From: Bombiscardovia asteroides_K
Lineage (GTDB): Bacteria; Actinomycetota; Actinomycetes; Actinomycetales; Bifidobacteriaceae
DNA length: 64,000 nt
Direction of reading: 5' to 3'
NCBI RefSeq assembly: GCF_048001765.1
Contig: NZ_CP181447.1
Location: forward strand, 1,674,001-1,738,000
Under the pieces are notes generated by a model. The model did not search any database, had not been told where the DNA came from, and saw only the letters and a list, made by a program, of their open reading frames with translations. A program made the translations under genes and the position numbers. Shown here in pieces: positions 1 to 7,533 of this stretch. Position 1 is the first letter of the stretch. Each line of letters opens with the position of its first letter.

Positions 1-702
1 TTTCTGGAAAGAAACGGGCGAATCCGGCCCTACCTTTTTACCTTCAGCACGCATTTTGTCCCAGAACCCGTTGCTGTCGTAGTAAGGAGCCAAACCATCG
101 AAAGGCGTTGAAACACGATTGGGGTCACCCAATGTCCCAATGAAAGGGGCAACGCCGTCAGCTTCCAGAGTGGCAACTGCCTGCTCAAGATCCTTCCAGG
201 TCTTGGGCACCTTAATACCATGCTGCTTGAACAAATCGATGTTATAAGTGATGCCGCATACATTACCGGCATAAGGCACAATATTTATCTGTTTGCCATC
301 TCGTCCCAACCCATTGATCACTGATTGCATGACCGGGCGGATCCTATGGCTTATAGGCGTGTTGCTGAAGTCATAAAATACCCCTGCCTTGGCCATCTTT
401 CCCATGCTTCCGTTGGGATTCAGCGCTATGACGTCAGGCGTGCGATCCTTGACCAGAAGAGCCCTCAAGGCTGTGTCGGCTGAAGAGACCTGATTCTGTA
501 CCACTTTGATGTTCGGATGCAGTCTCTCAAAGTCCGCGATAATTCTGGAGTAGTCTTCCACCGCCTCTGGTTTGGTCTGGAAGAAGCTGAGGGTCGTCAC
601 ATTGGCGCCTCCGAATCCACCGCATGCCGACAGAGGTGCCAGAGCCAGGACAGTAAGAACTGCCGCAAGCACGTGCACAAATTTGTTTTTCGTCATCTTC
701 AT
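1..702 (-). CDS. Sugar ABC transporter substrate-binding lipoprotein (partial, C-terminus beyond left edge)
   Basis: This is the extracytoplasmic sugar-capturing component of an ABC importer of the MalE/UgpB type. Translating the minus strand from 702 gives a basic start, a hydrophobic core and a lipobox ending LSACGG, so the mature protein should be lipid-anchored at Cys. It continues with solute-binding text such as SFFQTKPEAVEDYSRI and TYNIDLFKQHGIKVPKTW. The frame stays open to base 1, so the C-terminal half and any permease genes lie outside the window. The ATG at 702 has a GGAG at 711-714. The upstream region carries an operator shared with the neighbouring LacI regulator and glycosidase-like gene. 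The substrate is unknown; a plant-derived oligosaccharide is an inference. Confidence 0.85.
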   Translation of the reverse strand, partial: MKMTKNKFVHVLAAVLTVLALAPLSACGGFGGANVTTLSFFQTKPEAVEDYSRIIADFERLHPNIKVVQNQVSSADTALRALLVKDRTPDVIALNPNGSMGKMAKAGVFYDFSNTPISHRIRPVMQSVINGLGRDGKQINIVPYAGNVCGITYNIDLFKQHGIKVPKTWKDLEQAVATLEADGVAPFIGTLGDPNRVSTPFDGLAPYYDSNGFWDKMRAEGKKVGPDSPVSFQK

Positions 703-816
703 TGACGTTTCTCCTCTGCCCCGTTCAAGCCGCCACGCTGCAATAAGACGGCTCGACCTGTGGTTAGACCAGCCGGAATGGAAATTATAGAAACCATCAT
801 TGGCATTCCGACCAGC

Positions 817-834
817 TGATGTAAACGTTAGCAC
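817..834. promoter_or_regulatory. Putative LacI operator, site 1 (binding-protein promoter)
   Basis: The element reads TGATGTAAACGTTAGCAC and is centred on ACGT. It lies about 115 bp upstream of the binding-protein start at 702. The left half GATGTA(A/T)ACGT recurs at 959 and 2162, in front of the regulator and the glycosidase-like gene. It is the least symmetric of the three. The rest of the 703-1037 gap is A+T-rich promoter DNA with no further gene. Confidence 0.55.
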
Positions 835-958
835 GCAAGTTATCGCCCTGCAAGTTCTTTAATAGCCAGTCATTCAGTCAATTTCTGTATATCAGCTTTA
901 ACCCACGCTTTATAGACCTAGTTCAAAAAACAAGTGTCTCTTGTAAAGAATAAATATA

Positions 959-978
959 TGATGTATACGTATCCATCA
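959..978. promoter_or_regulatory. Putative LacI operator, site 2 (autoregulatory)
   Basis: The 18 bp GATGTATACGTATCCATC within this element is palindromic around ACGT except for one base pair. It sits about 60 bp upstream of the LacI-family gene that starts at 1038, which suggests autoregulation. It shares its left half with sites at 817 and 2162. Confidence 0.6.
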
Positions 979-1037
979 TTTGAGCAGCCGTGATAAGATT
1001 TTGCAGGCAAAAGCCCTAAGGAAAACAGGAGGGCATT

Positions 1038-2051
1038 GTGGGTGCATCCATTCAAGACGTAGCAGATCGTGCCGGGGTTTCAATAGCAACGGTGTCCCGT
1101 ACTTTTACCCTCCCCGACAAGGTTCTTCCGCAGACAAGGGAAAAAGTCCTCAAAGTCGCACAAGACCTGGACTACACCATTTCACGATCTGCTTCAGCAT
1201 TGAAATCGGGCAAGTCGGCACGAATCGCCTTCCTGACTGGCGGAGAATTGGACTCCTGGTATGACTCGCATGTTCTGGCTGGCCTCAATTCCGTCCTCCA
1301 TGACGCAGGGTATGACATCGCTCTATATGCCGTTTCAGATGAGCAGGAACGCCATGCATTCTTTTCGGATATGTCCATCAAACGCAATGCTGATGCTGTG
1401 CTTGTGGTGTCTTTCCAAATACCCTGTACAGAGGCCGACAAATTAGCCACGACAGGCATCCCGCTTATCGGGATCAACACTGAGCCAATTCCTGAATTTT
1501 CGGCAACCATAGGCATAGATGAGACCAGTTGCATGGAACTGGTCATCAACCATCTGGTCAACCTTGGGCATCGTAAAATCGCCTATGTCTGTCTGGATCC
1601 AGAGACTGAACATTTCAAATGGAACGGTCAGGCACGCCTGCAGGCATTTCGCTCTATATGCTCCAAACTAGGAGATCGGGTGAACCCCACAGTTGTATAC
1701 GCGCCCAAGGACGATACCCGAGCGGACTTCGCCTTATCCCAGTTGGTCAGGTTGGACCAGCACCCAACAGCCATAATCTGCATGAATGATGAATACGCCC
1801 TTCCTCTGCTTTTCTGTATGCAGCGTTCGGGATACACAATCCCCCGAGACGTATCGGTTGCTGGTTTCGACGATTCGACTTACGCTCATGAAATCGGGTT
1901 GACCACTATTCATCAGGATCCCTATGAGATGGGAAAGTCGTCCGCTCAGACGCTTCTTAAATTGTTAGAGGGCGAAAACCCTGACATGAACATGCAAATT
2001 CAGCCATCCTTCCTGGCCGTGCGCAATACAACCGCCCCTCCAGAACACTGA
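1038..2051 (+). CDS. LacI-family transcriptional regulator
   Basis: A DNA-binding regulator expected to repress the flanking sugar genes until a sugar ligand binds. Residues 1-50 form the LacI helix-turn-helix (IQDVADRAGVSIATVSRTF). The rest is a periplasmic-binding-protein-like ligand domain ending with the usual DVSVAGFDDSTYAHEIG segment followed by TTIHQDPYEMG. The length of 337 residues is normal. The GTG start at 1038 follows AGGAGGG at 1027-1033, a strong but close ribosome site. It lies between the divergent ABC binding-protein gene and the co-directional glycosidase-like gene. All three have an upstream copy of the same operator, so this is probably the local regulator. The ligand cannot be told from sequence. 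Confidence 0.93.
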   Translation: MGASIQDVADRAGVSIATVSRTFTLPDKVLPQTREKVLKVAQDLDYTISRSASALKSGKSARIAFLTGGELDSWYDSHVLAGLNSVLHDAGYDIALYAVSDEQERHAFFSDMSIKRNADAVLVVSFQIPCTEADKLATTGIPLIGINTEPIPEFSATIGIDETSCMELVINHLVNLGHRKIAYVCLDPETEHFKWNGQARLQAFRSICSKLGDRVNPTVVYAPKDDTRADFALSQLVRLDQHPTAIICMNDEYALPLLFCMQRSGYTIPRDVSVAGFDDSTYAHEIGLTTIHQDPYEMGKSSAQTLLKLLEGENPDMNMQIQPSFLAVRNTTAPPEH

Positions 2052-2161
2052 CTCTCTGCCGCCATATCAAAAGTTGAGTTTTCATAGGACCAGTGCTCAC
2101 AATTCCAATCCATCCGAAACACATGATGCGGCAGATGGTTCATAAGGTCTTTGGCCTTTGC

Positions 2162-2179
2162 TGATGTATACGTTATCAT
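2162..2179. promoter_or_regulatory. Putative LacI operator, site 3 (glycosidase-like gene promoter)
   Basis: The element TGATGTATACGTTATCAT lies about 111 bp upstream of the ATG at 2290. It repeats the GATGTATACGT half found at 959 exactly, with a less symmetric right half. Its position in front of the enzyme gene completes a three-promoter regulon. Confidence 0.55.
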
Positions 2180-2289
2180 GTGCTTAGAAGCATGGATGTA
2201 ACCATGTGGACTCCATGACCGTGGATGGGCCATCGAGCATGCTATGAAGCGATACCCGCGTCCCACAAACTTGCTGAAAGGAGCAGTTG

Positions 2290-4521
2290 ATGCCGTCGCC
2301 AACCTCGGATCAACAAGAAAATAAAACGGAAAAAACCTTGATGGGATTCAATGCGAAAGGTGCCGCTGGCAATCGTGCTAGCTTCTTTGCCGCAGCAGGC
2401 CTCGAATGGCCTGACGACATGGTCATGGAATACGATCTGGGCAGATACACTGATTATCCTTTCAGCGTCGATATCTCCAACAATCGCCTTTTGGCCGCCC
2501 TAGACAGAACTGGACAGGTGCGACGCGCGGTTGTTGCAATAGGACGCGAGGACGTGCGAGGCAAGACCATTCCTGGTGTCTACGTGTACAAGAAGTTGGC
2601 TTTCTGCCAAGGACATATTGGAATGCAGATTAATTGCATGAACCGTCAATGTCCATCGCCTGCGCTCAGTTTCATGGACGATCTCATACCTGTCTTCGAT
2701 GCCTCGATAGGCGATCTGCACAGTCAGACCATCGTCTTCGTGCCCCAAGAAGGCGCCAGCAGGCCTTTGTGCCTTATTCAACTTTGCCAGCTCACCAATC
2801 TGGGGGCCACACCTATAGATGTAAATGTATCGATTTTGTCGTCAACACAGGGCAAGGATGGGACAGTTTCTCTGCCCTTGAAATTCAATCTTCTGAGCGA
2901 ATCGGACAGTCCTATCACGAGCGGCACATCCAAGACCATGCTCAGGCTTGATCCAGGAGAGAGTCGGAGCGTGGCCAGTGTCTTCGATTTTTCAGAGCAA
3001 GAGGATAGCCTTCGGATATTTAACTCCCTTCATGGATGCCGGACAGCTCTGAAAGCTACCTTGGAAGCCCGTAAGGGCAGCTTGGGCAAGGTCCAGATTC
3101 CAGAAGACCCATGGTACGGTGAGCTCATCACCCGGTCGGCTGAACTGGCCCGACAAAGTCTTCTCCTGCTAGCAGACGGCAAGGCAGCTGGCTCATTCTG
3201 GGGATCCAACGCCAATCCACTCCCCGACGTATGGACCAGAGACTTCGGCTACTGCGCCATGGGGCTGGTCGACAGCAATCCTGACCTAGCCAATCCCATG
3301 ATCGAATTTCTTGCGCAGTATGGCATTCCTGACCAAGCTTGGGAACGCGAGGCCCGAATGCATCCAGAAGCAAGCGGATTCGAACACTCCTTAGGCAATT
3401 CCTGTCTCGCCGCGGTTCTGGCTTCCATGTTGGTTCACCGGCATGGCCGCACAGCACTCGCTGTGAATCAAAAAATATTCGCACAATACGTTCGTAGGCT
3501 GGCCGCCGATCTTATCGCTGAACGACCTGATCAAGGGCAGCTTTATGAGACTCTTTACATTTCGGACGGGCCGTCACGCGGTGACTACCATACCGGGTCC
3601 AACATACTGGCCTGGAAGGCAGCCACGGTCATGGCCGAGGACTTTTCGGATCTTCTGGATGCTGATCAGACGAGACAGCTGAAACAGATCGCCGAAGAAC
3701 TTCGCCAGTCGCTTGACCAGAGATGCGTCCGCAACATTGACGGCAAGCCCATGTATGTGGAAGGAACCAACAGGGATGGGAGCATCATCGGCATCCATGA
3801 CGGAGAGGAAAGCGACCTGACACTAGCCTCCGTTTACGGATTCACCAGCCGTGACGACGAACTCATCCGCAATCATGCCAGATGGGCCCACAGCACCAGA
3901 GATCCATATTATGCGCCGATTACGGGAGGAATCGACTTCTGGGATTTTGATGACAGCAACGGAATTACCTATCCTGGCCACATCCATGGGCTCTGCAGGG
4001 CAAATACGCGGGAAGAACTCAAAGATGCCCTGCTTGAGCTCCGCAGAACCACTGATCTGGATGGATCCTTCTGGTGGTGGCCATTCGAACATGCTGAGCA
4101 AGAACCAACCAAGGTCAAACGAGGTCTGGGCAAGTGCGGCTGGTGCGCGGGTGAATTCGTCAGTTTCTTCCTGCATGACATCATGGGAGTCGAACGCGAT
4201 CAAGAGGCCCGAAGCATCAGAATCGCTCCTTATACGCCTTGGCGTCATTTCAGCTGGAAAGGGCTGGCCTTCTGTGGTGGTCAGGTCGATTTCGAGCAAG
4301 TAGACGACACACTTCACTTCACCAACAGGACCGATGAGACCCTGCATGCCTATTTGCAAATCTCCATGCAGCCGGACACAATGCTGGAAGACGTGACACT
4401 CAATGGCCAGAGCAGACGATACCAAGCCAGCGTCATCCATCTTCACGATGGATCCGCAGTCGGCGTAGACGAAGATGTCGAGCCCGGGCAAAGTGTCGCC
4501 TTGACCATCCGGACCAGATAG
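2290..4521 (+). CDS. Large glycoside hydrolase-like protein, probable (alpha/alpha)6-barrel
   Basis: A 743-residue protein of uncertain family, probably acting on the oligosaccharide imported by the neighbouring ABC system. The N-terminal third looks like a beta-sandwich. From about residue 290 there is text typical of (alpha/alpha)6 glycosidases: NPLPDVWTRDFGYCAMGL, then SGFEHSLGNSCLAA, DGEESDLTLASVYGF, and a Trp-rich segment DLDGSFWWWPFEH. Acidic residues in WTRD and DGEESD are possible catalytic groups. There is no signal peptide, so it is probably cytoplasmic. The ATG at 2290 follows AAAGGAG at 2277-2283; an in-frame TTG directly before it is less likely. I do not recognise the exact family; GH125-, GH15- or GH63-like relatives are possible, as is a phosphorylase-type fold. 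It is controlled in all likelihood by the adjacent LacI protein. Confidence 0.6.
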   Translation: MPSPTSDQQENKTEKTLMGFNAKGAAGNRASFFAAAGLEWPDDMVMEYDLGRYTDYPFSVDISNNRLLAALDRTGQVRRAVVAIGREDVRGKTIPGVYVYKKLAFCQGHIGMQINCMNRQCPSPALSFMDDLIPVFDASIGDLHSQTIVFVPQEGASRPLCLIQLCQLTNLGATPIDVNVSILSSTQGKDGTVSLPLKFNLLSESDSPITSGTSKTMLRLDPGESRSVASVFDFSEQEDSLRIFNSLHGCRTALKATLEARKGSLGKVQIPEDPWYGELITRSAELARQSLLLLADGKAAGSFWGSNANPLPDVWTRDFGYCAMGLVDSNPDLANPMIEFLAQYGIPDQAWEREARMHPEASGFEHSLGNSCLAAVLASMLVHRHGRTALAVNQKIFAQYVRRLAADLIAERPDQGQLYETLYISDGPSRGDYHTGSNILAWKAATVMAEDFSDLLDADQTRQLKQIAEELRQSLDQRCVRNIDGKPMYVEGTNRDGSIIGIHDGEESDLTLASVYGFTSRDDELIRNHARWAHSTRDPYYAPITGGIDFWDFDDSNGITYPGHIHGLCRANTREELKDALLELRRTTDLDGSFWWWPFEHAEQEPTKVKRGLGKCGWCAGEFVSFFLHDIMGVERDQEARSIRIAPYTPWRHFSWKGLAFCGGQVDFEQVDDTLHFTNRTDETLHAYLQISMQPDTMLEDVTLNGQSRRYQASVIHLHDGSAVGVDEDVEPGQSVALTIRTR

Positions 4522-4540
4522 GCAGCAAGATTATCAGGGG

Positions 4541-4556
4541 AGCGAAAATCGCTTTT
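4541..4556 (+). terminator. Possible terminator after the glycosidase-like gene
   Basis: A short hairpin AGCGA-AAA-TCGCT is followed by TTT, 20 bp past the stop codon at 4521. The stem is only 5 bp, so termination efficiency is uncertain. Confidence 0.4.
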
Positions 4557-4637
4557 GCTCTCTCCCACGGCGCAAAAGGCATCAGGAATACGAAAGGTGG
4601 CGCCCACTACAAAAGTAGAGGACACCACCTCTAATAA

Positions 4638-4660
4638 CTTTGGACGCTCTGCATCCAAAG
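4638..4660 (-). terminator. Possible terminator after gpmA
   Basis: CTTTGGA and TCCAAAG form a 7-bp stem 46 bp past the gpmA stop. On the minus strand it is followed by the T-rich TTATTAG. An imperfect hairpin at 4596-4629 (12 of 15 positions pair) lies next to it. Together they separate two convergent genes. Confidence 0.35.
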
Positions 4661-4706
4661 TCCGATTCACATCATCGGATAAATTATCTAAAGAATCTCA
4701 AGAATC

Positions 4707-5447
4707 TCACTTCTGACCCTGTGCCGCCACAGCAGCGGCACCGGCGGCGGCTGCCTCCGGATCCAGATACTCGCCACGAGGCTTGATGGGCTTGAAGTTC
4801 TCATCAAGCTCGTAGACCAGAGGAATGGCCGTGGGGATGTTGACCTTGGCGATCTCATCCTCAGTCAGGTTGTCGAGCATCTTGACGATGGCCCTCAGCG
4901 AGTTGCCGTGAGCGGCAATCAGTACGGTCTTGCCGGTCTTGAGCTCCGGGACAATGTCGCTCTCCCAGTAAGGGGTGACGCGCTTGACCACGTTGGCCAG
5001 TGCCTCGGCGCGGGGCACGGGGGCTCCGGCATACCGAGGATCATGGGACTGCGAGTATTCGTCATCAGGGTCGATCTCGGGCGGCGGGGTGGCATAGGAG
5101 CGGCGCCAGAGCATGAACTTCTCGTCGCCGTACTTCTCACGGATCTCGGTCTTGTTCTTGCCCTGCAATGCTCCGTAATGACGCTCGTTCAGCCTCCAGT
5201 CGCGCTTGACGGGGATCCAGAGACGGTCAGCCTCATCCAAAGCTATGTTGGCGGTGTTGATGGCGCGGCGCAGCAGCGAGGTGAAGACAATGTCCGGCAG
5301 AACACCCTTATCCTTGAGCAGCTTGCCGCCCTTGCGGGCCTCCTGCTCGCCCTGCTCGGTCAGCGGGACGTCCACCCAGCCGGTGAACTGATTGGTGTTG
5401 TTCCATGCGCTCTGGCCGTGCCTGAGCAATACTAGTTTGTAGGTCAT
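4707..5447 (-). CDS. gpmA: 2,3-bisphosphoglycerate-dependent phosphoglycerate mutase
   Basis: Interconverts 3- and 2-phosphoglycerate in lower glycolysis, in the cytoplasm. The histidine-phosphatase signature LVLLRHGQSAWN places the phosphorylated His at residue 10. LNERHYGALQGKNK and IAAHGNSLRA supply the other active-site residues. The length of 246 residues matches the dPGM family; the last dozen residues are an Ala-rich tail. The reading frame is open up to 5531, but family conservation begins at MTYKLVLL, so the ATG at 5447 was chosen although no clear Shine-Dalgarno precedes it. It is the last gene of a leftward run lysS, two UbiA genes, gpmA. Confidence 0.97.
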   Translation of the reverse strand: MTYKLVLLRHGQSAWNNTNQFTGWVDVPLTEQGEQEARKGGKLLKDKGVLPDIVFTSLLRRAINTANIALDEADRLWIPVKRDWRLNERHYGALQGKNKTEIREKYGDEKFMLWRRSYATPPPEIDPDDEYSQSHDPRYAGAPVPRAEALANVVKRVTPYWESDIVPELKTGKTVLIAAHGNSLRAIVKMLDNLTEDEIAKVNIPTAIPLVYELDENFKPIKPRGEYLDPEAAAAGAAAVAAQGQK

Positions 5448-5514
5448 AGTGAAAATTCTAAGACCTGAGAGGGACCGTTTGGCGGATCTACAGCTCCCCC
5501 TATAGAACAGTCTC

Positions 5515-6462
5515 TTAAAGCAGACAGACACCCAGCCAGCAGAACCCTGTCAGCAGATCCGTATAGCCCGACAGCGCGAATGCCCTACTGAAGCGATTCC
5601 GACAGCTGGCCACTGTGGTGGCAATGGCCAGCACCACGACAGGCAACAGGCAGAGCAGGCGCGGCCAGACGTTCGCAAAGGAGCCGCCGGACAGGGACCA
5701 TGACTCGACCGCACCCAGAATCACAGCCAGTGCATAGCAGGACCCCATCAGAATCAGCGTGCCTTTGGCTCCGATGAATGAAGACAGCGTGTACTTGCCA
5801 GCCAGCGGGTCTGCATCAATGTCCCGATAGTTGTTGATCTCCAGAACGGGAATGCAGATAAGACCCCCGACCAAGGCACCGATGAACCCGTGACGGTCGA
5901 TACCGCCGGTCTCCATGTACTGGGTGGCCAGCACGCCCACCAGGCCGAAGAATATCATGATGCTCAGTTCGCCCATGGCCCTATAGCCGTAAGGGTGTTT
6001 GCCTCCCGTGTAAAACCAGGCTCCTAGCAGACAGAAGATACCTACCAGGATCATCCACCAGTGGCCTGTAACCCAGCAGAGAATCAGACCGGACAGGCAG
6101 GCCATAAGGATGTTGAGGTAGGCGGACAGCAGGACCTTGCGGGGTTCCACGCCACCGGCCACCCCTCTTCTGGGCAAATCAGGCACCGAACCGTCGGCCC
6201 CCGCGCCCGAAAGGCTACTCCGGCCCTCGTCAGTACCCCTGATGCCGTCAAAGTAATCATTGGCCAGATTGCAGGTACTGTGGATGAATACAGCCGTCAG
6301 ACAGCATAAGAGAGCAATCAGCCAGAAGCGCGCATCCGGCCCCGACCCCTGGCTGAACAGCTGCCGGAGGGCCACCGCCGTGCCAATCAGAACCGGCGTG
6401 GGCGAGCAGAGCAAGGCCGATGGTCGCAGTGCGTCCTTGTATTCCCGAAGTGTGATGAACAT
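5515..6462 (-). CDS. UbiA-family prenyltransferase, paralogue 1
   Basis: An integral membrane enzyme of the UbiA superfamily, which transfers a polyprenyl chain to an aromatic acceptor such as 1,4-dihydroxy-2-naphthoate (MenA) or to related substrates. Both Asp-rich Mg-diphosphate motifs are visible: NDYFDGIRGTDEG and a second loop DIDADPLAGKYTL. Seven or more hydrophobic helices follow the usual spacing. The ATG at 6462 gives 315 residues; in-frame GTG and TTG codons a few residues upstream are alternatives. It lies 66 bp downstream of a clearly related gene in the same direction and 67 bp before gpmA. Assignment to menaquinone synthesis is uncertain because bifidobacteria usually lack a full pathway and no men genes are in the window. 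Confidence 0.85.
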   Translation of the reverse strand: MFITLREYKDALRPSALLCSPTPVLIGTAVALRQLFSQGSGPDARFWLIALLCCLTAVFIHSTCNLANDYFDGIRGTDEGRSSLSGAGADGSVPDLPRRGVAGGVEPRKVLLSAYLNILMACLSGLILCWVTGHWWMILVGIFCLLGAWFYTGGKHPYGYRAMGELSIMIFFGLVGVLATQYMETGGIDRHGFIGALVGGLICIPVLEINNYRDIDADPLAGKYTLSSFIGAKGTLILMGSCYALAVILGAVESWSLSGGSFANVWPRLLCLLPVVVLAIATTVASCRNRFSRAFALSGYTDLLTGFCWLGVCLL

Positions 6463-6528
6463 GATTGCCTGATTATCCACCAAATCGCTTGAAAGTCGGT
6501 CTGCTCTCTTATGAGAGTATCAAGATTT

Positions 6529-7509
6529 TCACAGCTGCAGGAGCAGGCCAGCCGACCAGCATATGGCGGAGACCAGGGTGCCCTTGCCTGCCATGCCAAA
6601 GGCCTTGGGCACCTGGCCACGGGCAAAGGCTCGACAGATCAGCAGAAAGACGGCGGCCACTGGCAGCAGGACCAACACAAGAGGGAAGCCCGGCAGGCCA
6701 TGTCGCATGACAGCCGGAATGAACTGGATCAGGCCCAGAACCAGACTCAGGATGTAGACCAGGTAAATGGAGATAGCCGCTGCACGCGCCCCCACCAGAA
6801 CCGCATATGTGTGCTTGCCGGCAAGGCGGTCGTCGTCCAGGTCCCTGTAATTGTTGAGCATGAGCAGGCCCACGGCGTTGAGCCCGCAGACGCAGGCACC
6901 CAGGATGCCGGCGGCATCGACCCGATTAATGAGAAAGTACTCGGTGCCCAGGGTGGCCACCAGACCGAAGAAGATGAAGACGCTGATCTCACCCAGCCCG
7001 TGGTAGCCGTATGGATGCGGGCCGCCCACGTAACACCAGCCGGCGATCAGACAGCAGACCCCGACCAGAATCATCCACCAGTGGCCGGTCAGTGCCATGA
7101 CTGCCAGACCCATCAGGCAGGTGAAGGCCGCTGAAATCATGGTGGCGTACAGCACCTTCCTGGGCGGCACACCGGCGGCGACCAGACGTCTGGGCCTGCC
7201 GGAGGTGGCTTCCTCGCCTCCACGGCCGGAGTCGGTGCCGCGAACACCATCGGCATAGTCGTTGGCGAAGTTGGCTGCAATCTGCATAGACAGGGCGAGC
7301 AAGACCAGCAAGACGACGATCAGGGCCAGCCGTCCCGGCGTGGTCGCCTTCAGGGCAGGGTCGACAGGCGTGGGCGAGCAGGAGCTGGTGCACTGTTCCA
7401 GCAGCCGTGACCGCTTCAAGAGTGCAGCTGAAGCGCCCACGCAGACAGGCGCCACCGAGGCAGGCAGCGTCCGGGGACGCATGCCATCCATCCAAAGCCT
7501 GATATTCAT
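6529..7509 (-). CDS. UbiA-family prenyltransferase, paralogue 2 (MenA-like)
   Basis: The second UbiA-superfamily membrane prenyltransferase, 326 residues. It begins with IRLWMDGMRPRTLPASVAP, typical of MenA proteins, and has NDYADGVRGTDSG and DLDDDRLAGKHTY as the two substrate-binding Asp-rich loops. It resembles the next gene along its whole length (for example ALTGHWWMILVGVCCL against WVTGHWWMILVGIFCL), so the pair arose by tandem duplication. The ATG at 7509 is 6 bases from GGGAGGG; the ATG at 7515 abuts that site and is less likely. It starts 24 bp after lysS stops and is probably co-transcribed. Acceptor and prenyl donor are not identifiable. Confidence 0.88.
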   Translation of the reverse strand: MNIRLWMDGMRPRTLPASVAPVCVGASAALLKRSRLLEQCTSSCSPTPVDPALKATTPGRLALIVVLLVLLALSMQIAANFANDYADGVRGTDSGRGGEEATSGRPRRLVAAGVPPRKVLYATMISAAFTCLMGLAVMALTGHWWMILVGVCCLIAGWCYVGGPHPYGYHGLGEISVFIFFGLVATLGTEYFLINRVDAAGILGACVCGLNAVGLLMLNNYRDLDDDRLAGKHTYAVLVGARAAAISIYLVYILSLVLGLIQFIPAVMRHGLPGFPLVLVLLPVAAVFLLICRAFARGQVPKAFGMAGKGTLVSAICWSAGLLLQL

Positions 7510-7533
7510 GACCATCCCTCCCCTGTTATCATC

